Shown here piece after piece: positions 59,736-64,000 of a DNA stretch of 64,000 nt. Source of the stretch: Hirschia sp964342355 (lineage in GTDB: Bacteria > Pseudomonadota > Alphaproteobacteria > Caulobacterales > Hyphomonadaceae). The notes under the pieces were generated by a model. It saw nothing but the letters and a program-made list of their open reading frames with translations. It did not search any database and was not told the origin of the DNA. The translations under genes were made by a program, and so were the position numbers. Within the stretch, counting starts at the first letter, position 1; each line of letters starts with the position of its first letter. Where the stretch lies: assembly GCA_964342355.1 (NCBI GenBank), contig CAYFFG010000001.1, positions 310,001 through 374,000 of the forward strand, read 5' to 3'.

Positions 59736-60698
59736 ATGGAATACGTTGCTATAATTCTTTTCGTCTTTGCGATTGTTGTGGTCTTGAGTTCAATCAAGGT
59801 CGTACCGCAGGGACATCGCTTTACTGTCGAGCGTTTTGGACGGTTCACACGCGTTTTAAGCCCGGGTCTGGCCATTCTAGTGCCGTTTATCGACCGTGTC
59901 GGTCGCCGGATGAACATGATGGAAACCGTTCTGGATATCCCTCAACAAGAGGTGATTACGCGTGATAACGCCATGGTGTCATGTGATGCTGTGGTCTTTA
60001 TTCAGGTGGTCGACCCTGTGCCGGCAGCTTATGAAGTCAACGACCTGGAGCGGGCGATTACCAATCTTTCTCTAACCAACATTCGTACCGTAGTCGGGTC
60101 CATGGATCTGGACGATGTTTTGTCCAACCGTGATGACATTAACGCGCGTCTTTTGACAGTGATCGACGCGGCGACCAACCCATGGGGCATCAAGGTCACG
60201 CGGATTGAGATCGCTGACCTTTCACCGCCTGCTGACATTACTGAAGCCATGGCGCGTCAGATGAAAGCTGAGCGTTTGAAGCGGGCTGAGATCCTTCAGG
60301 CTGAAGGTGACAAACAATCTGCGATTTTGCGGGCTGAAGGTGAAAAACAGTCTAAAATCCTTGAAGCTGAAGGTCGCCGCGAAGCAGCCTTCCGTGATGC
60401 GGAAGCGCGTGAGCGTGAAGCAGAAGCTGAAGCTGCCGCCACCAAAATGGTGTCCGAAGCGATTGCGGCTGGCGACATCAACGCGGTCAACTACTTCTTG
60501 GGTCAGGAATATGTGCAGGCCTTCAAGGCATTGGCGACATCTCCACAACAAAGAACGGTCATCGTTCCGGCCGAATTTGCCGGTATAGCTGGCGCTATCG
60601 AAGGTATTGGCGCGCTGACAGGTCTGAAAGGTCCGGGAAAGGGACCGTCTTCAGGCGGATCAGGCAGCTCTGGCGGCGGAGATCCGTGGACGTCATAG
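59736..60698 (+). CDS. SPFH/band-7 (QmcA/stomatin-like) membrane protein
   Basis: 320 residues. One N-terminal membrane helix (VAIILFVFAIVVVLSSI), the SPFH domain (about 25-190: VPQGHRFTVERFGRF, MMETVLDIPQQEVITRDN), a coiled region of repeated AEG units (about 195-240), and a Gly/Ser-rich tail. These proteins form large membrane rings and work with NfeD partners, here the following gene. An alternative earlier start (59694) is less likely as it precedes the membrane helix. Confidence 0.93.
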   Translation: MEYVAIILFVFAIVVVLSSIKVVPQGHRFTVERFGRFTRVLSPGLAILVPFIDRVGRRMNMMETVLDIPQQEVITRDNAMVSCDAVVFIQVVDPVPAAYEVNDLERAITNLSLTNIRTVVGSMDLDDVLSNRDDINARLLTVIDAATNPWGIKVTRIEIADLSPPADITEAMARQMKAERLKRAEILQAEGDKQSAILRAEGEKQSKILEAEGRREAAFRDAEAREREAEAEAAATKMVSEAIAAGDINAVNYFLGQEYVQAFKALATSPQQRTVIVPAEFAGIAGAIEGIGALTGLKGPGKGPSSGGSGSSGGGDPWTS

Positions 60699-60734
60699 GC
60701 TTGCGCTGTGCCTCTTAGATGAAAGGTGATTTTG

Positions 60735-61202
60735 ATGATTGACCTTATCTTCAGTGAGTTGACCATCTGGCACTGGATCGGTCTTGCGCTGATGCTCCTG
60801 GTCTTCGAGATGATGCTGGGAACATTTGATCTTTTGTGGATCGCCATTGCAGCAGGCGCGGCAGCCGTTTTTGCTTCTGTCATGCCTGAGCCTTTTGCGC
60901 ACTGGACGTGGCAGGTTGGCTTCTTCGCGCTTGTGTCTTTCGGACTGGTTGTTCTGGGGCGCACTGTTTTTGCTGGTATCCGCAACCCGCCAACATCCCA
61001 TCCGACGCTGAATGACCGTGGAAGTTCCATGATCGGCCAGAAGGCCGTTGTGACCTCTCTTTTCCAAGGTGGATTTGGACGGGTGAAGATCAACGATTCT
61101 GAATGGCGCGCCGAACTGGAAGGGGATGTCGAGCCGATCATTGGCGCAATTGTCGAGATTGTCTCAACATCTGGCATCACCGTGCGGGTGCGCCCGGCCT
61201 AG
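60735..61202 (+). CDS. NfeD family membrane protein
   Basis: 155 residues. Three hydrophobic segments (WIGLALMLLVFEMMLGTF and following), then an OB-fold-like domain ending GRVKINDSEWRAELEGDVEPIIGAIVEIVSTSGITVRVRP. Partner of the SPFH protein upstream; together probably involved in membrane organisation or quality control. The ATG at 60735 has GAAAGG 8 bases upstream. Confidence 0.92.
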   Translation: MIDLIFSELTIWHWIGLALMLLVFEMMLGTFDLLWIAIAAGAAAVFASVMPEPFAHWTWQVGFFALVSFGLVVLGRTVFAGIRNPPTSHPTLNDRGSSMIGQKAVVTSLFQGGFGRVKINDSEWRAELEGDVEPIIGAIVEIVSTSGITVRVRPA

Positions 61203-61225
61203 ATTGACAACAAAATCGAAAAGAG

Positions 61226-61259
61226 CGGCGGGTCTGATTTTTCAGGGCCGCCGTTTTTT
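61226..61259 (+). terminator. Terminator between NfeD and rnhA genes
   Basis: A 12-bp stem with one mismatch and one G-T pair (61226-61237 against 61242-61253), 4-base T loop, followed by six T. It ends the NfeD transcript at the convergent junction with rnhA. Confidence 0.85.
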
Positions 61260-61695
61260 ATTTGTGTTCGCTGGCGCCTTTGCGGGCAAGTTCGTCGGCG
61301 CGCTCATTGCCTGGGTCGCCGTCATGGCCTTTCACCCAGCGCCAGTCGATATCATGACGCTTGCAGGCTTCATCCAACGCCTGCCAAAGATCTTTGTTTT
61401 TGACTGGCTTCTTGGCAGCCGTCTTCCAGCCATTCTTTTTCCAACCAAATATCCATTTGGTCAGGCCATCTTTCACATAGGTGGAATCGGTGTGGAGGAT
61501 GACTTTGGAGGGGCCTTTTAACGCATTGAGCGCTTCAATGGCGGCGCTTAGCTCCATCCGGTTGTTGGTGGTCTCTGGCTCACCGCCATAGATTTCCTTT
61601 TCGTGCGCGCCACTTTTTAACAGCGCACCCCAACCGCCCGGTCCGGGATTTCCCGAACACGCGCCATCCGTCCAGATTTCGATTGTCTCAGCCAT
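61258..61695 (-). CDS. rnhA: Ribonuclease HI
   Basis: 145 residues. Degrades RNA of RNA-DNA hybrids. Conserved TDGACSGNPGPGGWG (catalytic Asp), NNRMEL, LHTDSTYVKDG and a later WVKGHDGDPGNERADELA. Normal length. The gene lies downstream of thrB on the same strand, 55 bases away. rnhB is also in this window (4607). Confidence 0.97.
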   Translation of the reverse strand: MAETIEIWTDGACSGNPGPGGWGALLKSGAHEKEIYGGEPETTNNRMELSAAIEALNALKGPSKVILHTDSTYVKDGLTKWIFGWKKNGWKTAAKKPVKNKDLWQALDEACKRHDIDWRWVKGHDGDPGNERADELARKGASEHK

Positions 61696-61750
61696 GCAAG
61701 GGAGGTCTTAGGATTTGGCTTTTGCGTCAAGCGTTCTCGTCATCGGTAGG

Positions 61751-62713
61751 TTACCCGCCATAATCAGAAAAGTGCAGGGCGTTGCGGTGGAAGCCTAATT
61801 TTTCTGCGTATTCCAGCGGGTTTTTCGGGCGGACCAGCGCGTCTTTGGGGGTGTTGGCCCAGTCATAAAGGCGGGTCAGGAAAAACCGCATAGCCGCGCC
61901 GCGTGCCAAGACTGGCAATGCTTTTTGCTCGGTGTCGTCCAGCTTACGCACAGACTGATAGCCGGAAAGCAGCGCCTTGCCCTTTGTGATATTGTATTCG
62001 CCGCGTCCGTCTTCAAAGCACCAGCTATTGAGGCAAACCGCGATATCGTAAACCAGCGCGTCATTGCAGGCGAAATAAAAGTCGATCACGCCGGTCAGGT
62101 CATCGCCCAAGAAGAACGCATTGTCCGGGAAGAGATCTGCGTGAATCACACCCTGAGGTAGGTCGATCGGCCACTTGTTTTCCAGCGCGCGCAGATCATC
62201 AGAAATCTGGGCCGCAAGACCAGGCGCCAGCGCGTCAGCCTCTGCTTCACGGCCACTAAACAACTCGCTCCACGATGACAAAGAGAGATCATTGGCGCGC
62301 ATGCCTTTATAATCCTGCAAGGCATTGTGAAACTTTGCGAGACCTTCTCCCAACGCGCGACATTGAGCGACATTGGGTTTGCGCGGCGACATACCGTTCA
62401 AAAAAGTGATGATGACAGCAGGTCGTCCGCACAGCGTGCGCAATACTTCGCCGTCTTTGGCTTTGACAGGCAGCGGCGCTGGGAAATTCTTCTCCGCCAG
62501 ATGGTCCATCACGCCCATGAAATAGGGCAGATCAGCCTGGTTTACCCGTTTTTCAAAAAGGGTGAGAATGTAGCGGCCTTTATCTGTTTCCAGCAAATAG
62601 TTGGAATTCTCTACGCCTTCCGCAATGCCCTTAAAAGCGATTGCAGAACCAATCTCATATTCTGCCAGAAACTGGTCCAGCGCCTTATCGTCAACTTCAG
62701 TATAAACAGCCAT
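61751..62713 (-). CDS. thrB: Homoserine kinase
   Basis: 320 residues, of the aminoglycoside-phosphotransferase fold type found in alphaproteobacteria. Phosphorylates homoserine for threonine synthesis. The YEIGSAIAFKGIAEGVENSNYLLET start, the GVIHADLFPDNAFF catalytic loop and the DDLTGVIDFYFACND motif are clear. It works with ThrC (54540). Confidence 0.93.
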   Translation of the reverse strand: MAVYTEVDDKALDQFLAEYEIGSAIAFKGIAEGVENSNYLLETDKGRYILTLFEKRVNQADLPYFMGVMDHLAEKNFPAPLPVKAKDGEVLRTLCGRPAVIITFLNGMSPRKPNVAQCRALGEGLAKFHNALQDYKGMRANDLSLSSWSELFSGREAEADALAPGLAAQISDDLRALENKWPIDLPQGVIHADLFPDNAFFLGDDLTGVIDFYFACNDALVYDIAVCLNSWCFEDGRGEYNITKGKALLSGYQSVRKLDDTEQKALPVLARGAAMRFFLTRLYDWANTPKDALVRPKNPLEYAEKLGFHRNALHFSDYGG

Positions 62714-62766
62714 GCTAGCTGACTATCCTGTCTGTTTCAGATGGCAAGTTATTTTAATAGGTCAGC

Positions 62767-63735
62767 TTAGCTTGCGCGTTCAGTATGATCTGCTTTCAGC
62801 CATTTAGGCGCGTGGAAAACCACGTTTTCTTCGGCGGTGATTACGTCTTGAACGTCCACATCGAATTTGGCGCGGCAAGCGGCGATGACGCCTTGCACAA
62901 GGGTTTCTGGCGCAGAGGCGCCTGCCGAAAGTCCGAGTACGGAAACACCTTCAAACCAGTCCCAGTCAATGTCTTCTGCGCAACTGACCAGGTAGGCGGC
63001 CTTTGCGCCGCCGCGCTCTGCAACTTCGACCAGGCGCATGGAGTTGGATGAGTTTGGCGCCCCGATTACCAGAAACAAATCCGCGCCGTCTGCGATTGCT
63101 TTAACGGCGTGTTGGCGATTAGTCGTCGCATAACAGATGTCTTCTTTGGAGGGGTTTGTAATCGCTGGAAAACGTCTGCGCAGTTCTTCGACGATTTCTG
63201 CTGTGTCATCGACGGAGAGCGTTGTTTGGGTGACGTAAGCAAGGTTGCTTGCATCATCCGGCTCAAGTGTGCGGGCATCCTCGACCGTTTCAATGAGTGT
63301 CATCGAGCCGGGGGCTGTCTGTCCCATGGTGCCAACCACTTCCGGGTGGCCTGCGTGGCCGATCAACAGGGTATGAAGGCCATTGCGCGCGTGACGGGCC
63401 GCCTCCATGTGGACTTTGGAGACGAGTGGGCAGGTGGCGTCAACATAGGTCATTTCGCGGCGAGCCGCTTCGGCGGGGACGGCTTTTGGCACGCCGTGGG
63501 CGGAAAAGACCACCGGACGATCATCGGGACAGTCATCCAGCTCTTCGACAAAAACAGCGCCAAGCCCTTCTAAACGGGTCACGACATGGCGGTTGTGCAC
63601 GATTTCATGGCGCACATAGACCGGCGCGCCCCATTTCTCAATGGCTTGTTCGACAATCTGGATGGCGCGATCCACGCCCGCACAGAACCCGCGCGGGCCA
63701 GCTAGTCGTATCGTGAGAGCGTTTTTAATCGTCAT
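62767..63735 (-). CDS. ispH: 4-hydroxy-3-methylbut-2-enyl diphosphate reductase
   Basis: 322 residues. Last step of the MEP isoprenoid pathway; a [4Fe-4S] enzyme. The first Cys is in PRGFCAGVDRAI, the second in DATCPLVSKVH, the third in the DICYATTNRQ or SCAEDIDW region. ATG at 63735 is preferred to the open frame up to 63834. It lies upstream of thrB. Confidence 0.95.
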   Translation of the reverse strand: MTIKNALTIRLAGPRGFCAGVDRAIQIVEQAIEKWGAPVYVRHEIVHNRHVVTRLEGLGAVFVEELDDCPDDRPVVFSAHGVPKAVPAEAARREMTYVDATCPLVSKVHMEAARHARNGLHTLLIGHAGHPEVVGTMGQTAPGSMTLIETVEDARTLEPDDASNLAYVTQTTLSVDDTAEIVEELRRRFPAITNPSKEDICYATTNRQHAVKAIADGADLFLVIGAPNSSNSMRLVEVAERGGAKAAYLVSCAEDIDWDWFEGVSVLGLSAGASAPETLVQGVIAACRAKFDVDVQDVITAEENVVFHAPKWLKADHTERAS

Positions 63736-63853
63736 ATCGTCAACTCGTTTAGCCTGTGAAATCGCAAGACTGAACAGTCTTATGCACCTCATGAAGGCAT
63801 TTGCATTGCGCCGAACGGCTGGCGCGGCTATCACCTTGTTTCAAGATAGATAG

Positions 63854-63893
63854 CGCAGGTTGTTTATGTCGTCTTATGACATAGCGTCCTGCG
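63854..63893. other. Two-part hairpin between ispH and the lipoprotein gene
   Basis: An outer stem (CGCAGG at 63854-63859, CCTGCG at 63888-63893) and an inner stem (TATGTC at 63865-63870, GACATA at 63878-63883) around a 7-base loop. There is no T run. It lies in the divergent region and could be an operator or leader structure. Confidence 0.4.
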
Positions 63894-63916
63894 TCAAATT
63901 TTGCGAGGGTTTGCGC

Positions 63917-64000
63917 GTGACGAGTTTAGTTCAAATGACGAAATGGGCTGGCATATCTTTGGCGGCGGCTGCGAGCGCGCTGGTGTCAGGTTGTTCGTCT
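63917..64000 (+). CDS. Lipoprotein (3' partial, cut by the window edge)
   Basis: A GTG at 63917 has GAGGG 8 bases upstream, and an in-frame ATG follows at 63935. The 28 visible codons give a typical lipoprotein signal: a Lys-Trp start, a hydrophobic stretch (AGISLAAAASALVSG) and the lipobox LVSGC, then Ser. The rest of the gene is outside the window, so its function cannot be said. Confidence 0.75.
   Translation, partial: MTSLVQMTKWAGISLAAAASALVSGCSS

Noticed and set aside
1..64000. CRISPR arrays, integrases, insertion sequences, defence islands
   Set aside because: No regularly spaced repeats, transposase or nuclease-cassette genes were seen; gene order is typical alphaproteobacterial housekeeping.

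Overview
The window is a gene-dense stretch of a marine-type alphaproteobacterial chromosome, most like the Hyphomonadaceae/Maricaulales or Caulobacterales. That placement is inferred from gene order and content, not from a marker gene: the aa3-type cytochrome oxidase cluster in the order coxB-coxA-ctaB-coxF-ctaG-coxC-DUF983-surf1, thrC followed by an M16 peptidase, an ispH-thrB-rnhA block, a DUF374-waaA-lpxK-lpxL lipid A block, a DUF2093 gene next to xseA, and a large TonB-dependent receptor of the Caulobacter/Xanthomonas type. I see no rRNA, tRNA, CRISPR array, prophage or insertion sequence. Both window edges cut a gene.

Layout. 0-9.4 kb: the tail of a GyrI-like regulator, then a phosphorus-scavenging locus (beta-propeller phytase, TonB-dependent receptor, and a four-heptad Pho box upstream), housekeeping genes rnhB, rsmD and tadA, and a large secreted ExeM/NucH-type nuclease. 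9.6-17.5 kb: SulP anion transporter, hypothetical, TauE/SafE permease, acyl-CoA dehydrogenase, PepSY membrane protein, RluB-like pseudouridine synthase with a long basic tail, YkuD_2 protein. 17.7-23.2 kb: purD, xseA, DUF2093, secreted M23 peptidase, hypotheticals. 23.2-23.6 kb: a non-coding block with strong predicted RNA structure. 23.6-33.2 kb: lipid A/Kdo genes on the minus strand, then a dual-specificity phosphatase, small genes, an M20 hydrolase, pmbA/tldE, and a CysQ protein fused to DUF4170. 33.2-43 kb: ABC exporter, DsbA-like oxidoreductase, Tat-exported MsrB, RsiV-like lipoprotein, ubiA, rsmE, gshA, retropepsin-like protease and a 53-residue membrane protein. 43-47.5 kb: POT peptide transporter, a 25-codon ORF with a possible Shine-Dalgarno switch, a DUF4760 protein, tldD. 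47.9-57.2 kb: cytochrome oxidase and assembly genes, thrC, M16 peptidase. 57.2-64 kb: EAL phosphodiesterase, YqgE, peroxiredoxin, SPFH/NfeD pair, rnhA-thrB-ispH, start of a lipoprotein gene.

How the genes work together. The phytase and receptor look like one phosphate-starvation unit, and the secreted nuclease about 2 kb away may serve the same purpose. The oxidase block holds the catalytic subunits I, II and III, the heme O synthase (ctaB), the copper chaperone (ctaG) and Surf1, so it is close to a complete assembly set. waaA, lpxK, lpxL and the MsbA-like exporter all belong to outer-membrane lipid A biogenesis. TldD and PmbA/TldE, which form one protease, are encoded 14 kb apart.

The most notable items are the tandem Pho box, the possible Shine-Dalgarno switch in front of the 25-codon ORF and DUF4760 gene, the CysQ-DUF4170 fusion, the structured intergenic block at 23.3 kb, and several unlisted small ORFs. 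I found no evidence for a complete new multi-gene system such as a defence island or RiPP cluster.
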